Assembly (NCBI GenBank): GCA_964603595.1
Contig: CAZRVN010000001.1
Coordinates: 1 to 64,000, forward strand
DNA: 64,000 nt
Origin: JAQVEM01 sp964603595
GTDB taxonomy: Bacteria; Actinomycetota; Humimicrobiia; Humimicrobiales; Humimicrobiaceae
Direction: 5' to 3'
In this document: piece by piece, positions 35,950 through 44,055 of the stretch
Layout of the letters: each line of letters opens with the position of its first letter
Position numbering within the stretch: the first letter of the stretch is position 1
Notes under the pieces: generated by a model
Database searches by the model: none
Told to the model about the DNA's origin: nothing
What the model saw: only the letters and a program-made list of their open reading frames with translations
Translations under genes and position numbers: made by a program

Positions 35950-36750
35950 ATGATCGGGATAGATAAAGTATTGCTTGGTAATAACTTCACAGTCTATTTA
36001 TCTAGTTATTTAAAGAAAAAACATAGTATAGTTTTTTGTTTCACAAACCGGAATGGAGGATATAGCAGGGGAAGATTTGAATCTTTAAATGTAGGGTATC
36101 ATACAGGTGACAGTGTTATAAATGTTAAAAGAAACAGGGAAAAAATATTTAGAAAACTTAATCTTAATGGTAAAGGAAAAATATATTCTGCAAAACAGGT
36201 TCATGGAAGCAGAATATTAAATATTAATAAAGACCTAAATCTTAATGAAGATAATATCCAGGAGGAAGCTGATTGCCTGATAACAGATTTAAGAAATGTG
36301 CCGTTAATGGTAATGGGTGCAGACTGCAACTTGATTCTTATAGCGGATACAAAAAAGAAGGTAATTGCTGCAGTACATGCAGGTTGGAGAGGAACTCTGC
36401 AGGAGATAGTAGCTAATGTGGTTTTATATATGGCGGGTAAATATAAAAGTAAAAATAAAGATATTATGGTAGCTTTTGGACCCAGTATAAGAAAGTGCTG
36501 TTACGAGGTTGATAGTTTTATAATTAAAAAATTTACAGAGAAGTTTGGTTTTAAGAATTTTTTTGAACAAAGGGGAAATAATCTATTTTTGGATCTGGCA
36601 GAAGTTAATCGAATACAGCTGGAGGGAGCTGGTATAGATAAGAATAATATTTATGACTGCGACGAGTGCACTTTTTGTAATCATAGTTTTTATTCATACA
36701 GGAGAAGTAGTATAACAGGTAGGCAGGCAGCAATAGCGGTTATTTTATAA
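35950..36750 (+). CDS. pgeF: Peptidoglycan editing factor / laccase-domain purine nucleoside phosphorylase
   Basis: The 266-residue protein belongs to the YfiH/LACC1 family: FTNRNGGYSRGRFESLNVGYH near the start, AKQVHGSRIL (His ligand), MGADCNLILI (Cys ligand), and AAVHAGWRGTLQEI (His ligand). Members bind zinc and have purine nucleoside phosphorylase or deaminase activity; in E. coli the homologue removes wrongly built muropeptide precursors. Position directly after ftsZ is common in Gram-positive-type dcw clusters. Confidence 0.93.
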   Translation: MIGIDKVLLGNNFTVYLSSYLKKKHSIVFCFTNRNGGYSRGRFESLNVGYHTGDSVINVKRNREKIFRKLNLNGKGKIYSAKQVHGSRILNINKDLNLNEDNIQEEADCLITDLRNVPLMVMGADCNLILIADTKKKVIAAVHAGWRGTLQEIVANVVLYMAGKYKSKNKDIMVAFGPSIRKCCYEVDSFIIKKFTEKFGFKNFFEQRGNNLFLDLAEVNRIQLEGAGIDKNNIYDCDECTFCNHSFYSYRRSSITGRQAAIAVIL

Positions 36751-36822
36751 AGATTGAAAAATAAAATTTAGATATTTTTTATTAATTTTATGATAATAGA
36801 ATAATTACAGGAAGGAGGATTA

Positions 36823-37332
36823 ATGAATAGGTTTTTTAAAAAAACTCTTTCTTTTTTAGGATTGTCTGATGAAGATGAAGGAAGTTCAGAAGATAGTGAG
36901 AGAAAGGATATAGCGGAAAAGAAAGGTAAGTTAAGAGATACAGGAAGCAGAGCAGCAACCAGAGGTGAAAAAACCATTTCAGGAAAGCGACGGAGTGTGA
37001 TTGCAAGGCCTCAGAGGAGAACTCCCTTAATTGGCTCCGGCAGGGATGCATTAAAATCAAAGGTTTTTATTGCAGAACCAAAGGAGTTTGAAGAAATACA
37101 GATAATAGCAGATAATTTCAAGGAGAGCATTCCTGTGATAATTAATCTTCAGGAAGCTAACCAGGATTTGGCCAAGAGAGTTATTGATTTCTGCAGTGGT
37201 CTTACTTATGCACTTGAAGGTAATATTAAAAAGGTGGCAGAAAAAGTATTTTTGATTACCCCTTATAATGTAGAAGTTAGTTCAGAGGAAACAGAGTTAA
37301 TGCAGGAAGAAGGTTTTTTTAATAATATTTAG
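36823..37332 (+). CDS. sepF: Cell division protein SepF
   Basis: The 169-residue protein has an N-terminal amphipathic membrane helix (NRFFKKTLSFLGL), an acidic then basic linker (about 20-75), and the SepF core starting KVFIAEPKEFEEIQIIADN with VIINLQEANQDLAKRVIDFCSGL. SepF binds the FtsZ tail and bends or tethers the ring to the membrane in Firmicutes and Actinomycetota. ATG follows a strong GGAAGGAGG site. Confidence 0.95.
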   Translation: MNRFFKKTLSFLGLSDEDEGSSEDSERKDIAEKKGKLRDTGSRAATRGEKTISGKRRSVIARPQRRTPLIGSGRDALKSKVFIAEPKEFEEIQIIADNFKESIPVIINLQEANQDLAKRVIDFCSGLTYALEGNIKKVAEKVFLITPYNVEVSSEETELMQEEGFFNNI

Positions 37333-37350
37333 GCAGTAGGAGCATTTTAT

Positions 37351-38172
37351 TTGACTGGTTACAGATTAGGAATAATTGGCTGCGGACATATGGGAGAAGC
37401 AATACTTAAAGGAGTACTTGATAGTTCTTTTTTAAAGCAGGACCAGATAATATTTTATGATAAGAATACCTCTCGTAAAGAGCATATAATTAGCAAATAT
37501 GAAATATGTGCGGCAAAGGATATTACGGGACTTGTAAAAGAAGCTGCATACATAGTACTGTCTGTAAAACCACAGGATTTAAAATCTGTATTAAAAAAAC
37601 TCAAGGCCAGTTTTAATTGTGAAATAAATTCAATTATTAGCATTGCAGCAGGCGTTCCTACATACTATATAGAAGAGATACTAAATCTAAATGTTTCTGT
37701 TATAAGAATTATGCCCAATGCGCCGGCATTATATGGAAAAGGTATGGCGGCAGTAAGCAGGGGAAGATTTGCAAAAAACGCTGATTTATTATTTTCGGAA
37801 AAGTTAATAAAGAGTGTTGGTAATTATGTATTTATTGATGAGAAGTTTCAAAATATAGCAACTGCCTTAAGCGGCAGCGGCCCGGCTTACTTTTATCTTT
37901 TCTGTAAATATTTAATAGAAGCAGGGATAGAGAGTGGTCTGGATGCCGAAATATCAAGAAAGTTAGTAGTAGATACTATGATTGGGGCAGGTATAGTCAT
38001 TGAAAAATCCAGGGCTGACCTGGACAACTTGATTAAAAGAGTAGCATCTCCAGGAGGGACGACAGAGAAGGCACTGGAAGAATTTGCCAGAAATAAACTG
38101 GGTGAAATAGTAGTGAGGGCAGTAGAAAGTGCAAAGAAAAGGGCGTATGAACTACAGGAATTTCTGGATTAG
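37351..38172 (+). CDS. proC: Pyrroline-5-carboxylate reductase
   Basis: The 273-residue enzyme has the NAD(P) loop LGIIGCGHMGEAILKGV, VLSVKPQDL, IMPNAPALYGKGMAAVS and the C-terminal signature ALSGSGPAYFYLFCKYLIEAG with SPGGTTEKALEEF. It makes proline from pyrroline-5-carboxylate. proC between sepF and yggT is a widespread neighbour of division genes. TTG start follows GTAGGAG. Confidence 0.96.
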   Translation: MTGYRLGIIGCGHMGEAILKGVLDSSFLKQDQIIFYDKNTSRKEHIISKYEICAAKDITGLVKEAAYIVLSVKPQDLKSVLKKLKASFNCEINSIISIAAGVPTYYIEEILNLNVSVIRIMPNAPALYGKGMAAVSRGRFAKNADLLFSEKLIKSVGNYVFIDEKFQNIATALSGSGPAYFYLFCKYLIEAGIESGLDAEISRKLVVDTMIGAGIVIEKSRADLDNLIKRVASPGGTTEKALEEFARNKLGEIVVRAVESAKKRAYELQEFLD

Positions 38173-38181
38173 GTTAAATCA

Positions 38182-38466
38182 ATGAAGATTTTTATAGAAA
38201 TATTTATTTTTTTCCTGAGGGTTTATATTGGATTAATATTTATAAGAGTAATTTTGTCGTGGTTAAGGATAAATCTTACTGGTTTATGGAGAAGGGCTAA
38301 TAAATTTTTGTTTGACATTACTGAGCCATTTTTAATAATATTTAGGAAAATTATACCTTTAATGAGATTCGGAAGGTTTTATGTAGATCTATCATATATT
38401 GTGGCAATTATAGTTGTTGAATTATTAGTAATATTGCTGCATTATATAAGTGTTAGATATATGTAG
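38182..38466 (+). CDS. YggT family membrane protein
   Basis: The 94-residue protein has two hydrophobic segments (about 3-25 and 66-90) joined by the family loop VILSWLRINLTGLWRRANKF and TEPFLIIFRKIIP. YggT proteins are common between sepF and divIVA in Gram-positive bacteria; a role in osmotic or division-linked membrane work has been suggested but is not settled. It lies 9 bp after proC. Confidence 0.92.
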   Translation: MKIFIEIFIFFLRVYIGLIFIRVILSWLRINLTGLWRRANKFLFDITEPFLIIFRKIIPLMRFGRFYVDLSYIVAIIVVELLVILLHYISVRYM

Positions 38467-38489
38467 GTATAAAATACCAGGAGGTAATT

Positions 38490-39497
38490 ATGAATATAAG
38501 TTCGGAAAGTATCCAGAAAAAAGAGTTTCACGTGGTGTTTAAAGGATATAAGCCTGAGGAAGTTGATAAATTTTTGGATATTCTTGCGGTTGAATTTGAT
38601 AAATTACAGAAAGCAAACCGGGAATACCAGGAGAATATGGAAAGAGTTAAATATGAGGGTGATAAAGAATCAACTGAAATGAAAAAAGTAATACAGGATG
38701 CTCTTGTGTCAGCACATAAGATTGCAGATGATATAAAAAGAAAAGCTGAGAAAGAGGCAGAAGATATAATAAAAGGTAAAGTTACCGAAGAAGAGAAATC
38801 TTATAAGGAATTAATAAATAAAAAATTACAATTAGAAGATGATATAAAAGAATTGAGCGGGGAATATGAGAGCTTTAAAGAAAAAATTGCTAAACTTGTA
38901 GAGGGCTTCAGGGCAGCTGCCTCAAAATTGGGAGAAGGGGAATTAGTTGATGTTTCAAAGATTAGTAGAGAGGACTTTGAGGTTGAAAGAAACGGGATAA
39001 AGAAGAATGAAGAAGAAAGAGAAGAAGAGGAAGAGGAATTTGAGGTATACAGAGGATCCAAAGAAACATTTGAGAGAGAAAAAACAGAGAAAACCCCTGA
39101 GATTGAAAATATAGGCAAAGAAGAAGAGGAAGAATATCTAAAAAAGAGCAGGGGTAGGGAAGAAAAAGAGGAAGAAGAAGGATATTTGAAGGAAGGTGAA
39201 GAGGAAGAAGAGGGATATCTAAAAAAGAGCAGGGGTAGGGAAGAAAAAGAAGAAGCCGAAGAAGAAGAGGAGGAGGAGGAGGAAAAAGAAGAAGAAGAAG
39301 AAGAAGAAGAAGGATATTTAGAAGAAGATAAGGAAGAGAAAGAGCAAAAAAAGGAAATGGAAAAAGGAGTTCATGGGTCTTCTGAAAAAATAGAGGAAGA
39401 AGAGGAAAATGATTATAGGCCAAAGAGAATGAAGAAAAAAATTGATATAGCGAATCCTGATATAATTAATGATTTCTTTAAAACCGATGAAGACTGA
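38490..39497 (+). CDS. divIVA: DivIVA-like protein with long acidic repeat tail
   Basis: The N-terminal 55 residues carry the DivIVA membrane-binding signature (QKKEFHVVFKGYKPEEVDKFLD), followed by a coiled coil to about residue 145. The last 160 residues are almost wholly Glu and Lys with the repeated unit YLKKSRGREEKEE. DivIVA senses curved membrane at poles and septa. The tail is far longer and more acidic than in typical homologues and contains a perfect 36-bp direct repeat (39134-39169 and 39215-39250, in frame, 81 bp apart). The start follows CAGGAGG. The 3' end overlaps the DUF167 gene. Confidence 0.9.
   Translation: MNISSESIQKKEFHVVFKGYKPEEVDKFLDILAVEFDKLQKANREYQENMERVKYEGDKESTEMKKVIQDALVSAHKIADDIKRKAEKEAEDIIKGKVTEEEKSYKELINKKLQLEDDIKELSGEYESFKEKIAKLVEGFRAAASKLGEGELVDVSKISREDFEVERNGIKKNEEEREEEEEEFEVYRGSKETFEREKTEKTPEIENIGKEEEEEYLKKSRGREEKEEEEGYLKEGEEEEEGYLKKSRGREEKEEAEEEEEEEEEKEEEEEEEEGYLEEDKEEKEQKKEMEKGVHGSSEKIEEEEENDYRPKRMKKKIDIANPDIINDFFKTDED
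39134..39250 (+). repeat. Perfect 36-bp direct repeat inside divIVA
   Basis: Copies at 39134-39169 and 39215-39250 are identical and 81 bp (27 codons) apart, so recombination between them would delete or add 27 residues in frame. Partial copies of the YLK unit lie between and after them, and a run of GAA/GAG codons follows. The region looks like it grows and shrinks by slippage. Confidence 0.85.
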
Positions 39498-39756
39498 GAG
39501 CATCAAGTTGATTGTAAAACCCAATTCTTCAGTTAGGGGAGTGTATGGGATTTATAGAGACAGGATAAAGATTAAATTAAATTCTATTCCGGAGAAAGGT
39601 AAAGCCAATAAAGAACTTGTGAGATTTATTTCAGGTAGGATAGGTATTCCAGAAAAAAATATAAAGATAGTTGCTGGTGAAAAGTCAAACTATAAAGAAT
39701 TAAGTTTAGAGCATGATAAAGATTTTGATTTAACTTCAAAGCTCCTTAAAGGTTAG
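39487..39756 (+). CDS. DUF167 / YggU family protein
   Basis: A small alpha/beta protein (89 residues from 39487) with the family pattern SIKLIVKPNSSVRGVYG, RIKIKLNSIPEKGKANKELVRFIS and KIVAGEKSNYKEL. Function of the family is unknown. The in-frame ATG at 39469 would give six more residues and 29 bp overlap with divIVA; the ATG at 39487, overlapping by 11 bp, fits the family start better. It ends the dcw run. Confidence 0.88.
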   Translation: MKTESIKLIVKPNSSVRGVYGIYRDRIKIKLNSIPEKGKANKELVRFISGRIGIPEKNIKIVAGEKSNYKELSLEHDKDFDLTSKLLKG

Positions 39757-40104
39757 ATATATAAAAATTTTAATCTGTTATAAAACCCCTGTATAAGCTT
39801 CTTATAAAACAAATATCTTTAATTAAATTAAGTAAGCATTTCAATATTTTCTTTTATTTATTGCCGCAGTAATAGATCCAGTAGTAATTAATAAAAAGTT
39901 TTTTATAATTAATAATCCAGAATAACTGGTATTAACCATTATTTAACCATAATATCCAATTGACAACTGGCTATTATGATTTTATCATGTGTACATAAGT
40001 ATTATTTATGGATATAAGATGTATAGATTACGTATAATTTAGTTTTTATTTGGTGTTTTGAATAACCTGGCATTAGAAATGAAAATAAATAGCTTTTTAA
40101 TTAT
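39757..40104 (+). promoter_or_regulatory. Gap with promoter of the MinD/CpaE-like module
   Basis: TTGACA (39960-39965), a 17-bp spacer and TATCAT (39983-39988) form a strong sigma-A promoter about 115 bp before the ATPase gene. A short hairpin TATAAG/CTTATA at 39792-39806 lies just after the dcw run but lacks a T tract. Otherwise this 348-bp AT-rich gap shows nothing that I recognise. The long 5' leader (about 110 nt) could hold a control element. Confidence 0.55.
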
Positions 40105-41214
40105 ATGAAGAATAAATGTAGCGAAATGAAAATAATTTTAGTTGTTGCATCTGATAAAGATTTGACGGGTGAAATATCCTCAATAAAGCTTAAAAATCAT
40201 GGTGTGGCGATTTTAAATAATATTAGTTTTATTAAACATTATTTAGAGGAATATATGCCAGAATATGTCATATTATCGGCAGAATTTAAAAATTATAATC
40301 GGATTGCAGAGTATATACAAAGTAATACCTGCAGCGAATTGCTTATTATAGATGATGCTAAAAAAGAAAATGCTGTTTTTGACAGTGTGTATCTGGATGG
40401 GATTAGGAATAGCGATGATATAAAGAAAATTCTTGGAATAATTGATAATTTGAATTCCAGTGTAGATTTAAAGATTAAAAATAGCTATAAGCTTCTAACC
40501 CAGCAGGTAATTACATTTTACTCAGTTCAGGGCGGAGTTGGTAAAACAAGTATATTATTTAATTTTGCATGGTATATAAAAAATGTTATTGAGGGTAAGG
40601 TATTAATTATAGATTTAAATTTCTGTGAAGGGCCTTCAGACATTGCCATCAATCTGGATTTAAACCTGTCACCAAACTTAAGCGTGTTTATGGAAAAACT
40701 TGCCAGTGGTGAGGAATGCTTTAACAGTTCGGTTATAAACCTTAATGGTGATAATAAAATAGATATACTCCAGCCTCCACTTTCTATTTACCAGAGTGAT
40801 AAATTTAATGTAGATATGCTAAATAGCATAGTCTATTCTGCCAGAAATAAATATGATGTGATACTGGCTGATGTTCCTTTCCGTTATGACAACATCTCGC
40901 TGGAAATGTTAAATCTCTCTACAACGTCAATTCTTGTTTTATCACCGGATATGAAGTTTTTCCCCAGGGTAATAAATTTTAAGAAATTTCTTCCGGAAGA
41001 GCAAAAAAAGGGAATTATTTTTAACAAAGTAAGTAATCATAGCAGACCTTATGTAGATGAATGTAGGAGTATCCTGGAGATACCGGTCTATGATAGAATA
41101 TCTTTTATCCTGGAAGAGCAAAGGGATTTAATAAAGAATGGCAGAAATTCTTTTAATATATTAAATTTACAATCGGGAATGTCAAATCTGGCAAACCTTA
41201 TTTTTAAGAAATGA
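40105..41214 (+). CDS. MinD/ParA/CpaE-like ATPase with receiver-like N-terminal domain
   Basis: The first 110 residues look like a pseudo-receiver domain (IILVVASDKDL at the start, YVILSAEF, then ELLIIDDAKK), as in CpaE/TadZ proteins. The ATPase domain starts near 130 with YSVQGGVGKTSILFNF (K147 in the P-loop), VLIIDLNFCEGPSDIAINL (switch I) and VILADVPFR (Walker B-like). The signature lysine of the deviant Walker A motif (KGGxGKT) is Gln here (Q142), so nucleotide-dependent pairing may differ from MinD. Such proteins place machines at poles or division sites. The stop overlaps the next gene by 4 bp. No ribosome site is clear before the ATG. No Tad pilus genes are nearby. Confidence 0.82.
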   Translation: MKNKCSEMKIILVVASDKDLTGEISSIKLKNHGVAILNNISFIKHYLEEYMPEYVILSAEFKNYNRIAEYIQSNTCSELLIIDDAKKENAVFDSVYLDGIRNSDDIKKILGIIDNLNSSVDLKIKNSYKLLTQQVITFYSVQGGVGKTSILFNFAWYIKNVIEGKVLIIDLNFCEGPSDIAINLDLNLSPNLSVFMEKLASGEECFNSSVINLNGDNKIDILQPPLSIYQSDKFNVDMLNSIVYSARNKYDVILADVPFRYDNISLEMLNLSTTSILVLSPDMKFFPRVINFKKFLPEEQKKGIIFNKVSNHSRPYVDECRSILEIPVYDRISFILEEQRDLIKNGRNSFNILNLQSGMSNLANLIFKK

Positions 41215-41597
41215 CTGAAGAAAAAAAGTTATTTACAATTAAAGAAGTTTCGGAGCTTATTGGAATAAGCGAATCGGAAGTAATCAGGATGATTATGCTA
41301 AAGAAATTGCCAGTGGTAAGACTTGGCAAAGCTATAAGGATAAGAGAGGATAATCTGGACGAGTTCCTGAAAGGATTTTTAGCCAAGGATGAAGTAAGAG
41401 CCGGTTATAGAGAGCCGGTTTTATATACAGCTGAACAGGTAGCAAAAATTCTGAAACTTTCGGTTGACAATGTATGGAATCTTCTAAAAACTGGAAGGTT
41501 AAAAGGTTTTAAAATAAGAGAAGGCAGGAGTTCGTGGAGGGTTCCTGCAAAAAGCCTGGAGGATTTCATAGAAAATAGAATCAGACAGACGAAGTAA
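41211..41597 (+). CDS. Double helix-turn-helix (excisionase/MerR-like) DNA-binding protein
   Basis: The 128-residue protein is built from two similar halves: LFTIKEVSELIGISESEVIRMI...LPVVRLGKAIRIREDNLDEFL and LYTAEQVAKILKLSVDNVWNLL...LKGFKIREGRSSWRVPAKSLEDFI. Each is the winged HTH of the excisionase (HTH_17) family. A single chain with two such domains may bind two half-sites without dimerising. Despite the family name there is no integrase or attachment site nearby. It is coupled to the MinD/CpaE-like gene by an ATGA overlap, so a shared role is likely. Confidence 0.85.
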   Translation: MTEEKKLFTIKEVSELIGISESEVIRMIMLKKLPVVRLGKAIRIREDNLDEFLKGFLAKDEVRAGYREPVLYTAEQVAKILKLSVDNVWNLLKTGRLKGFKIREGRSSWRVPAKSLEDFIENRIRQTK

Positions 41598-41607
41598 TTC
41601 TTTGTTA

Positions 41608-41781
41608 ATGACTGGAGATAATAAAAGAAAAAAGGGATTTACAGTATCTGAGAAAATAGCAATAGCTGTTATTGTAATTCTGATAATAATTATATTATTT
41701 TTAATTTTTTACCAGGATGTTAAGGAATATATAGAAATCTTTAAAAACTGGTATGAAAACGAGGCATTCTCATCCACCTGA
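41608..41781 (+). CDS. Small single-pass membrane protein (57 codons)
   Basis: An ORF of 57 codons starts 10 bp after the double-HTH gene. It encodes a basic N terminus (MTGDNKRKKGFTVSEK), one long hydrophobic helix of Ile, Val, Leu and Phe (about 17-34), and a short amphipathic tail with KEYIEIFKNWYENEAF. The order ATPase, DNA-binding protein, small membrane protein suggests a membrane anchor for the module. The ribosome site is weak and no family was recognised. Confidence 0.6.
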   Translation: MTGDNKRKKGFTVSEKIAIAVIVILIIIILFLIFYQDVKEYIEIFKNWYENEAFSST

Positions 41782-41798
41782 TTCTGTGATAATTTGAA

Positions 41799-42563
41799 TT
41801 ATTTTTCCTTCTTTTTTTTATAAAATTTCCTTTTCCATCTGAAACTATTGAAAACCAGCTTAAGGAATTTAATGGTATCAGTAACAGGATTAACATAACT
41901 GATAAAATTTTTGTGGTAAATTGTTCTTATAGGTATGTTTTTTATATGATAGCCGGACCAGCTGGATTTCATTATTATTTCTGGCTCAGTATCAAAATTA
42001 CTGGTTTCAAGCTTAATGTTTTTAAGTACATCTGTCTTTATATACTTAAAACCGGACTGGACATCGCTTATTTTCCTGCCGGAGATTGCTGAAATAATCC
42101 ATGATGTAAAGACATTTGTAGCAAGCCTTATAAGTGGCATGTTTTTGGCATTAACCAGCCGGTTTCCAATTATTAAATCAGGATTTTCTTTTTCTATCAT
42201 TTTTAAGAAATTTTTAATTTCGCCCGCATCATGCTGCCCATCAGAATCAAGAGTTATAATCCCGGAATAATTATTTTTAATAACATACAAAAAACCAGTC
42301 CTGAGTGATTTCCCCTTACCTTTATTTACACGGTGGCGTATCACTATTATTTTAAAACTTGCCGGGGCGGAGATTGATTTTACTTTTTTCAGTGTATTAT
42401 CGGTTGAGCCGTCGTCAATAATAATTATGTCAAGATGATATTTAAGGCAACTTTTAACGACAGCTTTAATATGCTTTTCCTCATTATAAGCAGGAATAAG
42501 AATTGCGATTTTATTTTTGATGCTTCCTTTTTTTGATTCCATAAGGATAGATTCCATATTCAA
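41799..42563 (-). CDS. GT2 family glycosyltransferase (dolichol-phosphate mannosyltransferase-like)
   Basis: The 254-residue protein has the GT-A fold signatures AILIPAYNEEKHIKAVV, IIIDDGSTDNTLK, and the metal site TLDSDGQHDAGEI, with SDVQSGFKYIKTDVL in the acceptor region. There is no transmembrane segment, so it works on the inner face of the membrane, most likely moving a hexose from a nucleotide sugar to polyprenyl phosphate. Several in-frame ATGs exist near the start; the one at 42563 is the longest form. It is the last gene of a minus-strand group with the cyclo-ligase and DegV genes. Confidence 0.88.
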   Translation of the reverse strand: MNMESILMESKKGSIKNKIAILIPAYNEEKHIKAVVKSCLKYHLDIIIIDDGSTDNTLKKVKSISAPASFKIIVIRHRVNKGKGKSLRTGFLYVIKNNYSGIITLDSDGQHDAGEIKNFLKMIEKENPDLIIGNRLVNAKNMPLIRLATNVFTSWIISAISGRKISDVQSGFKYIKTDVLKNIKLETSNFDTEPEIIMKSSWSGYHIKNIPIRTIYHKNFISYVNPVTDTIKFLKLVFNSFRWKRKFYKKKKEK

Positions 42564-42583
42564 TTTATAAAAATTCCTAAAAA

Positions 42584-43183
42584 TTAACGGGGATGGTAAA
42601 TTTTTGTTTCTGTAATAAGTATATCGGCCCTAATATCATGATCCATAACGGGTATTTTGCTGACTAACTGGATGTTAAAACAGAGCGCTATTTTTTTTAT
42701 TTTTTCAGGAATACTCTGAAGGATTTTATCGTAGTAACCTCCGCCATATCCCAGACGGTTGAGATTTTTGTCAAAACTGACTCCGGGAATAACAACAAGG
42801 TCAACATCATAAATTTTTGCTGGTTTGCATAGACGGGATATAGGTTCCATTATGCTATAAGCACCTTTTTCAAGTTGTTTAGAAGGATTTTCTACAAAAA
42901 AGAGTTTTAGTTTATAATTATGGACTCTGGGCAAAATTATGTTCTTTTTATCTTTTAAAGCTTCCCTAATGATTATTTTAGTATCAACTTCTCCTTTAAT
43001 AGGGTGGTAAATAAGGATGTTTTTAGAATTAATATAATAAGCGGTATTAAGGAACTTTTCCTCTATTATTTTGCTGCTTTTTTCTCTGTATCCGGTTGGA
43101 AGCTTCTTTCTTTTACCCTGGATTATTTTTCTGATATTTTCTTTAATGGTTTTATTTTCTTCAGAACTCTTTTCATTCCTCAT
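42584..43183 (-). CDS. 5-formyltetrahydrofolate cyclo-ligase
   Basis: The 199-residue protein has the family pattern: basic N-terminal ATP segment (RKIIQGKRKKLPTGYREKSS), YHPIKGEVDTKIII, and the signature RLGYGGGYYDKIL near residue 142-154. It converts 5-formyl-THF to 5,10-methenyl-THF with ATP in one-carbon metabolism. The start overlaps the DegV gene by 11 bp, so the two are translationally coupled. Confidence 0.94.
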   Translation of the reverse strand: MRNEKSSEENKTIKENIRKIIQGKRKKLPTGYREKSSKIIEEKFLNTAYYINSKNILIYHPIKGEVDTKIIIREALKDKKNIILPRVHNYKLKLFFVENPSKQLEKGAYSIMEPISRLCKPAKIYDVDLVVIPGVSFDKNLNRLGYGGGYYDKILQSIPEKIKKIALCFNIQLVSKIPVMDHDIRADILITETKIYHPR

Positions 43184-44021
43184 AGAATGTTATACCTAAT
43201 CCTCCTGGCCCAAGATGGGTACCAACAATAGCACCAATATCAACTCTTAAAATCTCTTTTGGGTTAAAAGTATCTTTTATTCTTTCATACATTTCAACAG
43301 CGTCTTCTTTAGCATCAGAATCTCCAATAGATACTATAAGATTCCGGGGTTCTTTTATTATTGATTTCATGGAATTGATTAATTCGGTTTTTGCCTGATT
43401 CCACCTCCGTGTGGTTTTGAATTGAGCCACTTCGCCATCATGTAGAGTAAGTATAGGTTTTATTTCCAGAAGTGAAGCAATAAGACCTTTTGCTTTTCCT
43501 ATCCTCCCGCCTTTTTTAAGGTATTCAAGAGTACTGGGGACAAATAATACTTTAAGTTTCGTTCTAAACTCATTTATACCTTTTAGAATTTCTTCTTTTG
43601 TATTACCTTCCTGTGTAAGAGTGGCTGCTTTCATAACCAGGAAACCAAGTGGGAAATGGACTACCTCTGAATCAATTATTACTATATCTTTTCCTGGTAA
43701 TTGATTCTTTGCAAGCTCTGCAGAATTAATGGTGCCTGACATTTTTTTTGAGATATGAATAGAAATTATGCTGTCGTTCTCTGTTAAAAGGTCATTATAT
43801 GCTTCTATAAAATCTTTTGGAGTGGGCTGGGTGGTGGTAGGAAGCTTTTCAGATGTCCTGATTTTTTCATAAAATTCTTCTATGGTTATTTGCTTTCCAT
43901 CATCCAAAAAACTTTCTTCACCAAAAATAACCTTAAGCGGGATAATTTTTATATTAAGCTGTTCTGCTATTTCTTTTGGAATATCAGAAGTACTATCGGT
44001 GACTATTGCCACTTTACTCAT
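43173..44021 (-). CDS. DegV family fatty-acid-binding protein
   Basis: The 282-residue protein starts VAIVTDSTSDIPKEIAEQLNIKIIPL and has the TTTQPTPKDFIEAY loop, the SGTINSAELA segment and the C-terminal GAIVGTHLGPGGLGI motif. DegV proteins bind one fatty acid; in several Gram-positive bacteria they serve the FakAB fatty-acid kinase as FakB. No fakA is in the window. An AGGAGGC site precedes the ATG at 44021. Confidence 0.95.
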   Translation of the reverse strand: MSKVAIVTDSTSDIPKEIAEQLNIKIIPLKVIFGEESFLDDGKQITIEEFYEKIRTSEKLPTTTQPTPKDFIEAYNDLLTENDSIISIHISKKMSGTINSAELAKNQLPGKDIVIIDSEVVHFPLGFLVMKAATLTQEGNTKEEILKGINEFRTKLKVLFVPSTLEYLKKGGRIGKAKGLIASLLEIKPILTLHDGEVAQFKTTRRWNQAKTELINSMKSIIKEPRNLIVSIGDSDAKEDAVEMYERIKDTFNPKEILRVDIGAIVGTHLGPGGLGITFYEE

Positions 44022-44055
44022 TTTGCCTCCTTTATTTGTTTCTGATTATTATAAT

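Noticed and set aside
38801..39423. Minus-strand frames opposite the acidic divIVA tail
   Set aside because: The Leu/Pro/Ser-rich products are the mirror of GAA/GAG repeats and have no independent support.
41211..41597. Mobile element suggested by the excisionase-type HTH protein
   Set aside because: No integrase, attachment repeat or tRNA target is near; the protein has two HTH copies and is coupled to a MinD/CpaE-like gene in a chromosomal context.
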